From Rhizobiaceae bacterium (lineage in GTDB: Bacteria > Pseudomonadota > Alphaproteobacteria > Rhizobiales > Rhizobiaceae): a DNA stretch of 64,000 nt. A program made the translations under genes and the position numbers. The stretch spans positions 18,345-82,344 of the forward strand of contig JAMLJA010000019.1 of NCBI GenBank assembly GCA_023953905.1, given 5' to 3'. Numbering within the stretch: position 1 is the first letter of the stretch; each line of letters starts with the position of its first letter. Shown here piece by piece: positions 7,957 through 17,197 of the stretch. The notes beneath the pieces were generated by a model. That model saw nothing but the letters and a program-made list of their open reading frames with translations, had not been told where the DNA came from and did no database searches.

Positions 7957-9509
7957 TCGGCGGCCTCCGCCATTTTCTTCGGGGCGAAATCGTCCGGGAA
8001 GTGCTTGATGGCGCTCATCACCGGATAGGGCGTGAAGCCACCCAGCGCGCACAGCGAGCCGAACTTCATCGTGTTGCAAAGGTCGGTGACGAGCTCGAGG
8101 TTTTTCTCGGGCTCGATCCCTGCGGCGATCCTGTCAATCGTTTCGACCCCGCGCGTGGAGCCGATGCGGCACGGCGTGCACTTGCCGCAGCTTTCGATGG
8201 CGCAGAACTCCATCGCAAATCGCGCCTGTTTCAGCATGTCGGCCGTCTCGTCGAAGACCGTTATGCCGGCATGGCCGATCAGACCGTCCTTTGCCGCGAA
8301 GGCCTCGTAGTCGATCAGCGTGTCGAACAGCGCGGGCGGGAAATAGGCGCCGAGCGGTCCGCCAACCTGTGCCGCCTTCACCGATCGGCCCGTCGCCGCG
8401 CCGCCCGCTATGTCGTAGACGATCTCGCCAAGCGAGAGCCCAAACGCAGTCTCGAACAGCCCGCCATGCTTGACGTTTCCAGCAATCTGGATCGGAATTG
8501 TACCGCGCGAACGGCCAAGGCCGAAATCCTTGTAGAACGCAGCGCCCTTGTCCATGATGATCGGAACGGAAGCCAGCGAGATCACATTATTGATGACGGT
8601 CGGCTTGCCGAAAAGACCTTCAATGGCGGGCAGCGGCGGCTTGGCGCGAACCACTCCACGCTTGCCCTCAAGTGAATTCAGCAACGAGGTTTCCTCGCCG
8701 CAGACATAGGCACCCGCGCCGACGCGCACCTCGATATCGAAGGCATTTGGCGAGCCCAGCACATTGACGCCCAGCACGCCTGCGCGCCGCGCGATCTCCA
8801 CGGCTCTCTCCATCTTGGCGATGGCGTGCGGATACTCCGAGCGGATATAAACGAAGCCCTTGGTCGCGCCTGTCGCGATGCCCGCAATGGCCATGCCCTC
8901 GATCAGGACGAAAGGGTCGCCCTCCATGATCATCCGGTCGGCAAAGGTGGCGGAGTCTCCCTCATCGGCATTGCAGACGATGTATTTCCGGTCGCCGACG
9001 GCATTCAGCACCGTGTTCCACTTGATGCCCGTCGGGAACCCCGCGCCACCGCGACCGCGCAGACCGCTTTCGGTGACCTGGCTCACAATGTCCGCCGGCG
9101 CCATCGCGACGGCATTCGCGAGCCCTCTCAGTCCGCCATGTGCACGATAATCTTCCAGGGAAAGCGGGTCGATAATCCCGCAGCGTGCGAAGGTGAGGCG
9201 CGTCTGGCGCGCCAGGAAAGGTATCTTCTCCGGGTCGCCCAGCGACAGATGGTGCGAGGCGCCGGAAAGGAAATTCGCTTCGAAAAGGGAGGCGATGTCA
9301 GCGGCCTTCACAGGTCCGTAAGCGACGCGTCCGTTCTCGCTTTCAACCTCGACCATCGGCTCCAGCCAGAACATGCCGCGAGAGCCGTTGCGCACGATCG
9401 TGGCCTCGATGCCGCGTGCCGCCGTCTCTTGCGCAATGGCGCGAGCTACCTTCTCGGCACCCAATGCCAGTGCGCCTGCGTCATCAGGTATGTAGATCTT
9501 GACGGTCAT
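7953..9509 (-). CDS. fdsB: NAD-dependent formate dehydrogenase beta subunit
   Basis: A 518-residue NuoF-type diaphorase subunit that carries FMN, the NAD site and a [4Fe-4S] cluster. An N-terminal thioredoxin-like [2Fe-2S] domain segment (about 1-110) is fused to the NuoF core: GLRGRGGAGFPTGIKW for FMN, YIVCNADEGDSATFADR for NAD, GAGAYVCGEETSLLNSLEGK, and the cluster motif ESCGKCTPCRIGSTRG. The N-terminal domain has lost most cluster cysteines, as in other FdsB proteins. It overlaps fdsG by 4 bp at its start and the DUF4287 gene at its end. Confidence 0.96.
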   Translation of the reverse strand: MTVKIYIPDDAGALALGAEKVARAIAQETAARGIEATIVRNGSRGMFWLEPMVEVESENGRVAYGPVKAADIASLFEANFLSGASHHLSLGDPEKIPFLARQTRLTFARCGIIDPLSLEDYRAHGGLRGLANAVAMAPADIVSQVTESGLRGRGGAGFPTGIKWNTVLNAVGDRKYIVCNADEGDSATFADRMIMEGDPFVLIEGMAIAGIATGATKGFVYIRSEYPHAIAKMERAVEIARRAGVLGVNVLGSPNAFDIEVRVGAGAYVCGEETSLLNSLEGKRGVVRAKPPLPAIEGLFGKPTVINNVISLASVPIIMDKGAAFYKDFGLGRSRGTIPIQIAGNVKHGGLFETAFGLSLGEIVYDIAGGAATGRSVKAAQVGGPLGAYFPPALFDTLIDYEAFAAKDGLIGHAGITVFDETADMLKQARFAMEFCAIESCGKCTPCRIGSTRGVETIDRIAAGIEPEKNLELVTDLCNTMKFGSLCALGGFTPYPVMSAIKHFPDDFAPKKMAEAAE

Positions 9510-9985
9510 TTGCGCAGCGCCTCGACGATTTCGTCAATAGCGTCCTCATCGACGCGTCCTATCAACTCCCCGTCCAGCATCGCTGAGGGCGCACAGGCGC
9601 AGAGGCCAAGACAATAGACCGGTTCCATCGTGACGGACCCGTCCCTGGACGTCTCGTGAAATCCGATGCCAAGCGCTGCCTTGAGCCTCGACGCGACGAC
9701 ATCAGACCCCATCGACTGGCAGGCTTCGGCCTGGCAGATTTTCAACACGTGCCGGCCCGCCGGTTCCTTGCGGTAGTCATGATAGAAGCTGACAACGCCA
9801 TGCACCTCCGCATTGGAGATGTTCAGCGCTTCGGCGATCACGGGAAGAGCTTCTCCTGGCACGAACCCGAACTCGTCCTGAATGCCATGCAGAATCGGCA
9901 GAAGCGGACCTTCAAGGTGCTTCAGGTCGGCGACAAGCGCGGCGGTGCGTGCTTCGATTTCGGTACGTGCGAGCTGCATGTTCAT
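9506..9985 (-). CDS. fdsG: NAD-dependent formate dehydrogenase gamma subunit
   Basis: A 159-residue NuoE-type thioredoxin-like [2Fe-2S] protein that forms the diaphorase module with FdsB. The four cluster cysteines occur in the pairs ICQAEACQSMG and VYCLGLCACAP, the usual Cx4C and Cx3C arrangement; FGFVPGEALPVIAEALNIS is typical of the N-terminal helical part. Start ATG at 9985 follows GGGAGGGC; an earlier in-frame start at 10018 lacks a good ribosome binding site. First structural gene of the operon, 108 bp after the lysR gene on the same strand, with a palindrome in that gap. Confidence 0.95.
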   Translation of the reverse strand: MNMQLARTEIEARTAALVADLKHLEGPLLPILHGIQDEFGFVPGEALPVIAEALNISNAEVHGVVSFYHDYRKEPAGRHVLKICQAEACQSMGSDVVASRLKAALGIGFHETSRDGSVTMEPVYCLGLCACAPSAMLDGELIGRVDEDAIDEIVEALRK

Positions 9986-10076
9986 GCAGCGCCCTCCCTG
10001 ACTTAGCGTCACTCCCAACGCTTCGCGATCAGTCGAACAGATGAAACCCGGAAAATCAATAAAGCGGTCTCGTCAG

Positions 10077-10097
10077 TTGATAGAAGATCTCTATCAA
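10077..10097 (-). promoter_or_regulatory. LysR-type box ahead of fdsG
   Basis: An exact inverted repeat, arms TTGATAGA and TCTATCAA around 5 bases (10077-10084 and 10090-10097). Read on the minus strand it contains ATAG-N7-CTAT, the format of LysR-family binding sites. It overlaps the stop codon of the regulator gene and sits about 95 bp upstream of the fdsG start, a sensible place for activation of the fds promoter by that regulator. Confidence 0.55.
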
Positions 10098-11017
10098 CCA
10101 ACCTTCGTGAGACTATCGGGGAAGGTCGTACGTAGTGCCTTTGCCAGCGCCATCGCCTCGTCTACCAGCGCCGCGACGAGCGGTGTGTGCGGTTCGCGCG
10201 GTGCAACAACCAGCCCCACCGTATGGCTGGCGTCCGGCTCCACGATGGGAACGGCCCGGATGGGTTCGGCAAAGCCGAACGTCTCAGCCAGATTGAGCGG
10301 CATGATCGATGACCACTTGCCGGTCCGGATGTGGGAGAAGAGCACGATCATGGAGTTCGATTCCAATGTCGGGCGCACCTGCACACCGGCTTCGGCCAGA
10401 TGCTGGTCGATGATCCTGCGGTTTTGCATGTCCGGCGTGAGAAGGCACAGCGGCAGGTTGCTCACCTCTGCCCAGGTCACGGTCTTGCGATCCGAGTAGC
10501 GCGTGCCGGCGGCGGTGATCAGCTGATAGCGCTCTGAATATAGTGGCACGCTGACGACGCGTCCCAGCGGCTCGTTGTCGAGATAGGTGATGCCTGCATC
10601 GATGTCGAAATTGCCGAGCATGGACAATACCTCGATCGATGTCCGTGACATGATCGAAAACGTCACGCCGGGATGCTTCTCACGAAACGGCGTAGTGAGG
10701 CGTGGCGTCATGGCAAGTGCCGTGGGAATGGCCGCAATGCGCATGCGGCCTGACAGGCCATACCGCGCCGCCCGCATTTCCTCGCGCATGGCCCGAGCAT
10801 CGCCGGTGATGCGCCGCGCCCATACAAGAACCTGCTCGCCTTCCGGTGTCAGGCCCTGAAAGCGGGAGCCGCGCAGCACGAGCATGACGCCGAGTTGATC
10901 CTCAAGCTGTTTGATCGCGGCCGACAAGGTTGGCTGCGTGATGCCCAGTTCTTCGGCCGCATGGCCGAAATGCCTGGCCTTGGCGAGTGCCATGAACGCT
11001 TCGAGCTTGTCGATCAT
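10094..11017 (-). CDS. LysR-family transcriptional regulator of the fds operon (FdsR-like)
   Basis: A 307-residue LysR-type regulator. The N-terminal winged HTH (residues 1-62) has the usual signature, AxARHFGHAAEELGITQPTLSAAIKQLE, and the rest is a periplasmic-binding-protein-like effector domain of two lobes. It lies on the same strand, directly upstream of fdsG, and genes for LysR regulators next to fds operons (FdsR of Cupriavidus) control formate-dependent expression. Formate as effector is inferred. The palindrome at its 3' end is the likely binding site. The 165 bp to the divergent mrp gene hold its own promoter. Confidence 0.9.
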   Translation of the reverse strand: MIDKLEAFMALAKARHFGHAAEELGITQPTLSAAIKQLEDQLGVMLVLRGSRFQGLTPEGEQVLVWARRITGDARAMREEMRAARYGLSGRMRIAAIPTALAMTPRLTTPFREKHPGVTFSIMSRTSIEVLSMLGNFDIDAGITYLDNEPLGRVVSVPLYSERYQLITAAGTRYSDRKTVTWAEVSNLPLCLLTPDMQNRRIIDQHLAEAGVQVRPTLESNSMIVLFSHIRTGKWSSIMPLNLAETFGFAEPIRAVPIVEPDASHTVGLVVAPREPHTPLVAALVDEAMALAKALRTTFPDSLTKVG

Positions 11018-11182
11018 CAGCCGAACTTATGCCGGTTCCCCGGATTGGGGAAGTCGAACGCGACCGAGGCAGTCCAGCGTTCTGAAGCGATTTGCATGTT
11101 CTTCGTGCTCGCTTCCGCGGTGAAGCTTGGTTCGCGCGCCGCAATGCACTATCTGGACAGCGACAGAAGCCGGAAAGGTCAT

Positions 11183-12340
<1,158 letters not shown>

Positions 12341-12371
12341 GACCGAGACGGCCCTAACGAGGCATAGGCAA

Positions 12372-12391
12372 TTGCGTGACACGTCACGCAA
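12372..12391. repeat. 9-bp palindrome in a convergent intergenic gap
   Basis: Arms at 12372-12380 and 12383-12391 (TTGCGTGAC and its reverse complement) are exact with 2 bases between. It lies 32 bp after mrp and 70 bp from the end of the convergent symporter gene. The tight centre suits a dimeric protein-binding site better than a hairpin loop. A second weaker dyad (GGCGA..CGGAA-A-TTCCG..TCGCC) follows near 12413-12440 and may help termination. No T-run is present at either. Confidence 0.5.
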
Positions 12392-12460
12392 GTCGTCAAA
12401 GCGAAGGCGCGAGGCGACATCGGAAATTCCGGCATCGCCCCGCGCCCCCCGTAGAAGTGA

Positions 12461-13873
12461 CTATCTCCGCTTCCAGATCCCGGCGTCGATCTTGCCGGTC
12501 AATTCTGGATAGGCGGCAGGGTCGAAACGTGGCGTGCCGCTCTTCTTCTGATCGAAATAGTCTTTCGTCAGTTTCGCGACGGTTCCTGAGAGGAGCAGGA
12601 TCGCAATCAGGTTGACCGTTGCCATCAGGCCCATTGCTGCGTCAGCCATGTTGAAGACGACGGCGACCGTCGTGTAGGCACCCCAGATCACCATCAGCAA
12701 CACAACGACACGCAGGACGCTGATCGCCCCCTTGTGCCCGAGTTTCAGGAAGACCATCGCATTCTCGGCATAGGCGTAATTGCCGATGATCGACGTGAAC
12801 GCGAAGAAGAAGATGGCGATGGCGATGAAGTATCGGCCAGCCTCTCCGATGTGCACGACAAGCGCTTCCTGCGTGAGAGGCGTCCCGGTCAGTTCCGAGC
12901 CTGGTGTCAGCACGCCCGACAGAAGGATCATCACACCCGTCGCCGTGCAGATCAGGATGGTGTCGATGAAAACGCCAAGCGCCTGAACGAAACCCTGGCT
13001 CGACGGATGATGCGGCGATGGCGTGGCGACTGCCGCAATGTTGGGAGCCGAACCCATGCCCGCCTCGTTCGAGAACAGGCCGCGTTTCACACCGTTGAGC
13101 ATGGCGCCCGCGACGCCGCCAGCCGCTTCCTCAAACCCGAAAGCGCTTCCGACAATGTGAGCCAGAACACCCGGCACCTCAGTAATATTAACGAGCAGAA
13201 CGTAGACAGCCATGCCGAGATAGGCGACGGCCATGAAAGGCACGACATATTCGGCGACCTGAGCGATCTGACGAATACCTCCGAAAATCACCACCGCCGT
13301 CAGGATCGCAAGCGCGACGCCCACCCAGATTTTGCCGAAGCCGAATGCGCCCTGCATTGCATCCGCAATCGAGTTGGCTTGAACGGCGTTAAAGACGAGG
13401 CCGAAGGCGATGATGAGACAGACGGAGAAGATCACGCCGGCCCAAGGCGCCTTGAGACCCCTGGCGATATAGAATGCGGGTCCGCCGCGATACTGACCGT
13501 TCTCGTCGCGCACTTTGTAAAGCTGAGCCAAAGCGCTCTCGGAATAGGCGGTCGCCATGCCGACTGCGGCCACCACCCACATCCAGAACAATGCGCCCGC
13601 ACCACCCAGATACAGCGCGACGGCAACACCGGCGAGATTACCCGTTCCAACGCGGGACGCGAGGCTAGTGCAAAGTGCCTGAAATGGCGTGATGCCGCTG
13701 CTGTCGGATTCCGGCGCACGCAGCACCGAGCGGAACAGTTCGGGGAAATGCCTGAACTGCAAAAAACCCAATCGTATCGTGAAGAAAATTCCGACCGCAA
13801 TCAGTCCATAAATAAGGACGTAACCCCAGAAAATGGTGTTCAGAAAATCGATTAAAGCGTTGAGCGCACCCAT
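12461..13873 (-). CDS. Sodium:alanine symporter family protein (AGCS)
   Basis: A 470-residue inner-membrane carrier of the alanine/glycine:cation symporter family, with about ten to eleven hydrophobic segments. Family marks include GFLQFRHFPELFRSVL, the GTGNLAGVAVAL segment, NEAGMGSAPNIAA near the middle and ALVVHIGEAGRYFIAIAIFFFAFTSIIGNYAYAEN. It should import alanine or glycine with sodium. The start at 13873 begins the usual N-terminus and follows GAAGGGG; an in-frame ATG 42 bases upstream is less likely. It is transcribed alone, with repeated TCGACA half-sites in its upstream region. Confidence 0.93.
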   Translation of the reverse strand: MGALNALIDFLNTIFWGYVLIYGLIAVGIFFTIRLGFLQFRHFPELFRSVLRAPESDSSGITPFQALCTSLASRVGTGNLAGVAVALYLGGAGALFWMWVVAAVGMATAYSESALAQLYKVRDENGQYRGGPAFYIARGLKAPWAGVIFSVCLIIAFGLVFNAVQANSIADAMQGAFGFGKIWVGVALAILTAVVIFGGIRQIAQVAEYVVPFMAVAYLGMAVYVLLVNITEVPGVLAHIVGSAFGFEEAAGGVAGAMLNGVKRGLFSNEAGMGSAPNIAAVATPSPHHPSSQGFVQALGVFIDTILICTATGVMILLSGVLTPGSELTGTPLTQEALVVHIGEAGRYFIAIAIFFFAFTSIIGNYAYAENAMVFLKLGHKGAISVLRVVVLLMVIWGAYTTVAVVFNMADAAMGLMATVNLIAILLLSGTVAKLTKDYFDQKKSGTPRFDPAAYPELTGKIDAGIWKRR

Positions 13874-13983
13874 GCCTGACCCCTTCTCAGGCGCAATACA
13901 TCCGCGCTCCGGCAAACCTTTTCAGGTCGCCGCAACTCAGTGTGCGCCGTGCTTGGAGATAAATTGACGCACCGATAGTTGCA

Positions 13984-14020
13984 TGTCGAAAATACTTCGA
14001 CAACCCGCAATAATCGACAA
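13984..14020 (-). promoter_or_regulatory. Putative operator upstream of the alanine symporter
   Basis: An exact inverted repeat TGTCGAA-N5-TTCGACA spans 13984-14002, and a third half-site TCGACAA recurs at 14014-14020, 17 bases after the copy at 13997. It lies 110-150 bp upstream of the symporter start. The two-fold symmetry plus a phased extra copy suggests a regulator binding array; the regulator is unknown. Confidence 0.45.
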
Positions 14021-14044
14021 GTTGTGCATCACAGGGCTCACGCC

Positions 14045-14070
14045 GACGCGGCTTCGGTCGAGGCCGCGTC
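14045..14070 (-). terminator. Hairpin after the coxG-like gene
   Basis: An exact 8-bp stem (GACGCGGC and GCCGCGTC) with a 10-base loop begins 20 bp after the stop codon of the CoxG-like gene on the minus strand. It is GC-rich but has no following T-run, so it may end transcription only weakly or protect the 3' end. Confidence 0.45.
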
Positions 14071-14090
14071 CATGAACTGGCTGACGCCTG

Positions 14091-14540
14091 TCAGGCGCCT
14101 ACTTTTTCACCGAACGTCGAGAAAAATTCGCCTGCGAGCTTCTTGGAAGTCGAGGTGATGAGGCGGCTGCCAAGCTGGGCGATCTTGCCGCCGACATCGG
14201 CTTTTGCCGCATATTTCAGGAGTGTCGAATCGGGGCCAAGTTCTGTGAGTGTCACATCGGCACCGCCTTTGGCAAAGCCGGCAATGCCGCCCTTGCCTTC
14301 GCCTTCGATCGTATAGGAATGGGGAGGATTGAGGTTCTTGAGCGTGACTGCGCCGTTGAACGTCGCCTTGATCGGGCCGACCTTCAGAACCACTGTTGCG
14401 GCAAGGCCATCATCGGCGGTTTTTTCAAGGCTCTGACATCCTGGAATGCACTCCTTTAGGACGGCTGGGTCGTTGAGCGCTTCCCACACCTTGTCGATCG
14501 GCGCCGCGATCGTTTCTTCCCCTTCGATAACCAGAGCCAT
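14091..14540 (-). CDS. CoxG-family protein (SRPBCC fold)
   Basis: A 149-residue START/SRPBCC-fold protein of the carbon monoxide dehydrogenase subunit G family. The N-terminal ETIAAPIDKVWEALNDPAVLKECIPGC is diagnostic of CoxG, and the later GEGKGGIAGFAKGGADVTLTELG fits the ligand-cavity strand region. True CoxG anchors CO dehydrogenase to the membrane, but this copy lacks the C-terminal membrane helix of that protein and no cox or xanthine-oxidase-type genes are nearby, so its partner is unknown. Start at 14540 follows a strong AGGAGG; the reading frame upstream begins with a TTG inside that ribosome binding site. Confidence 0.85.
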   Translation of the reverse strand: MALVIEGEETIAAPIDKVWEALNDPAVLKECIPGCQSLEKTADDGLAATVVLKVGPIKATFNGAVTLKNLNPPHSYTIEGEGKGGIAGFAKGGADVTLTELGPDSTLLKYAAKADVGGKIAQLGSRLITSTSKKLAGEFFSTFGEKVGA

Positions 14541-14652
14541 GCGGTCCTCCTGCAACTTTTAAGATGCCTTGACCTAAGCCACCACTTGTCCGTTGTCTAT
14601 TCCGCGCGAAGGCGTACGACGATGAATCTGGGCTCTTGCCCCGATGGTAGCG

Positions 14653-14683
14653 TTGTCATATCGATTGCCGCAAAGAATATCAT
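14653..14683 (+). promoter_or_regulatory. Possible sigma-70 promoter of the xylonate dehydratase gene
   Basis: TTGTCA at 14653-14658 is followed, 17-19 bases on, by AATATC/TATCAT (14676-14683), resembling -35 and -10 boxes. The transcript would start only about 10 bp before the coding start, giving a very short leader. Pattern match only. Confidence 0.3.
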
Positions 14684-14698
14684 ATCAGGGAGTGACCG

Positions 14699-16501
14699 AT
14701 GGACGGGCCAGTTACCAAAAAGAAATATCGCTCGCAGGAGTGGTTCGACAATCCGGACAATCCGGGCATGACGGCTCTCTATCTCGAGCGATATCTTAAT
14801 TTCGGCCTGACCCGCGAGGAACTACAGTCCGGCAAGCCGCTGATCGGCATTGCGCAGACGGGTTCGGATCTGTCGCCCTGCAATCGACATCACCTGGAAC
14901 TGGCCAAGCGGGTTCGCGCGGGTATCGAGGCGGCCGGCGGCATTCCATTTGAGTTTCCCACGCACCCGATACAGGAAACCGGCAAGCGTCCGACCGCTGC
15001 TATCGACCGCAATCTGGCGTATCTGTCTCTGGTCGAGGTGCTCTTCGGCTACCCGCTTGATGGCGTCGTGCTCACCATTGGCTGTGACAAGACCACGCCA
15101 GCCCTGCTCATGGCGGCTGCTACGGTGAACCTCCCGGCCATCGCTTTTTCCGTCGGACCCATGCTCAATGGCTGGTATCGCGGCGCGCGCACAGGCTCCG
15201 GCACCATTGCCTGGAAGGCGCGTGAACTCCACGCGGCTGGTGAACTCGACTATGCTGGAATGGTCGATCTCGTCGCCTCCTCAGCGCCGTCGGTTGGCTA
15301 TTGCAACACCATGGGCACGGCGACCACCATGAACAGCCTCGCGGAGGCATTGGGTATGCAGTTGCCCGGCTCCGCCTCCATTCCGGCGCCCTATCGCGAG
15401 CGTGGCCAGATGGCGTATGCCACCGGCAAGCGGATCGTCGAGATGGTCGAGCAAGACCTCAAGCCCTCCGACATCATGACGCGCAAGGCATTCGAGAACG
15501 CCATCGTGCTCAACTCTGCCATCGGTGGATCGACAAATGCACCCATCCATCTCAACGCCATCGCGCGCCATCTCGGCGTGGAACTGGAGAATGACGATTG
15601 GGAGCGCATCGGCCATGACATTCCGTTGCTGGTGAACCTGCAGCCCGCCGGCGACTACCTCGGCGAGGACTATCACCATGCTGGCGGCGTGCCGGTTGTC
15701 GCGATGGAGCTGATGAAAGCGAATCTGCTGCCGCATCCCGACGCGCTTACCGTCAACGGCAAGTCGATTGGTGACAATTGCAGCAACGTCGAGAACCTCG
15801 ACTCCAACGTCATCAAGACTGTCGCCGAGCCCATGAAAAAGGCCGCCGGCTTTATCAACCTCAAGGGCAACCTGTTCGACAGTGCGATCATGAAGACGAG
15901 CGTGATCTCGCCCGAGTTCCGCGACCGATACCTGTCCAATCCGGATGATCCTGAAGCCTTCGAGGGCAAGGCGATGGTGTTTGACGGTCCTGAAGACTAT
16001 CACAAGCGCATCGACGATCCGTCGCTTGGCATCGACGAGTTTACCGTGCTGTTCATGCGCGGGGCGGGCCCGGTGGGCTATCCGGGCGGCGCGGAAGTGG
16101 TCAACATGCAGCCGCCAGACTACCTTATCAAGAAGGGCATCCTCTCGTTGCCCTGTATTGGCGACGGACGGCAGTCCGGCACCTCCGGTTCACCTTCGAT
16201 CCTCAACGCCTCGCCTGAAGCTGCCGTCGGTGGCGGATTGGCGTTGCTCAAAACGGGGGATAAGGTTCGTATCGACCTGAAGAAGGGAACGGCCGACATT
16301 CTGATTTCCGACGAGGAATTGGCTCAACGCAGAAGTGCGCTCGCGGCCAATGGCGGCTACCCCTATCCGAAGCACCAGACGCCGTGGCAGGAAATCCAGC
16401 GTGGCATGGTCGATCAGTTCGACCAGGGCATGGTGCTGAAGCCTGCAGTTAAATACCAGGACGTCGCCCACAAGAGCGGCGTACCACGAGACAATCACTG
16501 A
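14699..16501 (+). CDS. xylD: D-xylonate dehydratase (IlvD/Edd family)
   Basis: A 600-residue iron-sulfur dehydratase. The three cluster cysteines of the family are Cys61 (SPCN), Cys129 (GCDKTTPA) and Cys202 (YCNTMGTA), each one residue on from the positions in Caulobacter D-xylonate dehydratase. Segments such as RSQEWFDNP, MTALYLERYLNFG, AIPAPYRERGQMAY and the C-terminal PWQEIxR are shared with that enzyme and not with biosynthetic IlvD. It should dehydrate D-xylonate, or a related aldonate, to the 2-keto-3-deoxy acid. ATG at 14699 follows GGGAG. No other pentose genes lie beside it; the divergent neighbour is the CoxG-like gene. Confidence 0.87.
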   Translation: MDGPVTKKKYRSQEWFDNPDNPGMTALYLERYLNFGLTREELQSGKPLIGIAQTGSDLSPCNRHHLELAKRVRAGIEAAGGIPFEFPTHPIQETGKRPTAAIDRNLAYLSLVEVLFGYPLDGVVLTIGCDKTTPALLMAAATVNLPAIAFSVGPMLNGWYRGARTGSGTIAWKARELHAAGELDYAGMVDLVASSAPSVGYCNTMGTATTMNSLAEALGMQLPGSASIPAPYRERGQMAYATGKRIVEMVEQDLKPSDIMTRKAFENAIVLNSAIGGSTNAPIHLNAIARHLGVELENDDWERIGHDIPLLVNLQPAGDYLGEDYHHAGGVPVVAMELMKANLLPHPDALTVNGKSIGDNCSNVENLDSNVIKTVAEPMKKAAGFINLKGNLFDSAIMKTSVISPEFRDRYLSNPDDPEAFEGKAMVFDGPEDYHKRIDDPSLGIDEFTVLFMRGAGPVGYPGGAEVVNMQPPDYLIKKGILSLPCIGDGRQSGTSGSPSILNASPEAAVGGGLALLKTGDKVRIDLKKGTADILISDEELAQRRSALAANGGYPYPKHQTPWQEIQRGMVDQFDQGMVLKPAVKYQDVAHKSGVPRDNH

Positions 16502-16580
16502 AGGTTTCGGACTCTTCCGACAAGGTACTATGCCCGGCTACCGATGCATGATTGCATTCCGGTGACCGGGCGGATGCTCA

Positions 16581-16603
16581 AGAGGGGGCAGGCAGCCCCC
16601 TCT
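16581..16603. terminator. Bidirectional hairpin between convergent genes
   Basis: A perfect 9-bp GC-rich stem (AGAGGGGGC and its complement) with a 5-base loop lies 80 bp after xylD and 12 bp after the stop of the convergent AHSA1-domain gene. There is no long T-run on either side, but the position and stem strength fit a shared terminator. Confidence 0.6.
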
Positions 16604-16615
16604 GGCGAACCTCAA

Positions 16616-17086
16616 TCAAATCGTCTTGGCCAGGTCTTCGAGTTGCTGGGCGCACTGCATCCAGCCATCGTGGAAACCCATATTGTCATGGGCATCCCGG
16701 TCTTCCTTGGTCCAATGACCGGCGCGCGCCACATAGCGCGTCTTGCCGCCTTCATCCTCGAACGTCACGGTCCCGACAAAGAAGGGCTTGTCTGACGGCA
16801 CCCATGCCTCTGTAAACGCATCGGTGAAGACGATCTTTTCGTTCGGCACCACCTCGAGATAGACGCCGCGACTTGGAAACTCTTCGCCCTCCGGGCTAGC
16901 CATCACGAACGTGTTCGTGCCGCCCGCCCGCGGATCCGTTTCGACATGCGGTGTTGACCAGGGTTTCGGGGCGAACCACTGCTTGAGCAGTTCCGGTTCC
17001 GTCCAGCAGCGGAAGACCTTCTCCGGCGGTGCATCGATGAGTTTTGTAATGACTAGTTCACGGTCATTGTTCGGCGTGGCGTTCAT
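16616..17086 (-). CDS. AHSA1/SRPBCC-domain protein
   Basis: A 156-residue protein of the activator-of-Hsp90-ATPase-like (AHSA1) SRPBCC family. ITKLIDAPPEKVFRCWTEPELLKQWFAPKPW is the typical first helix-strand signature, and the C-terminal DGWMQCAQQLEDLAK helix ends the fold. Such bacterial proteins bind hydrophobic ligands or act in general stress, but most have no defined function. Start at 17086 follows GGAGGTCAGG closely; the longer frame upstream has no support. The gene lies 111 bp downstream of the MocR-type regulator on the same strand. Confidence 0.85.
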   Translation of the reverse strand: MNATPNNDRELVITKLIDAPPEKVFRCWTEPELLKQWFAPKPWSTPHVETDPRAGGTNTFVMASPEGEEFPSRGVYLEVVPNEKIVFTDAFTEAWVPSDKPFFVGTVTFEDEGGKTRYVARAGHWTKEDRDAHDNMGFHDGWMQCAQQLEDLAKTI

Positions 17087-17197
17087 CCTGACCTCCAATG
17101 TGCAAAACACGTTGTCTAAAGAACGCGCAAGGACGGTCGGTTCCGACATTCGGACGCAAATAAAGACAGGATCCAGGAGAAGCGGCCCAGGTTCGCG

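Noticed and set aside
12413..12440. Second imperfect dyad as the terminator of mrp
   Set aside because: The stem has a three-base internal mismatch and no T-run; it is noted only as a weak possibility.
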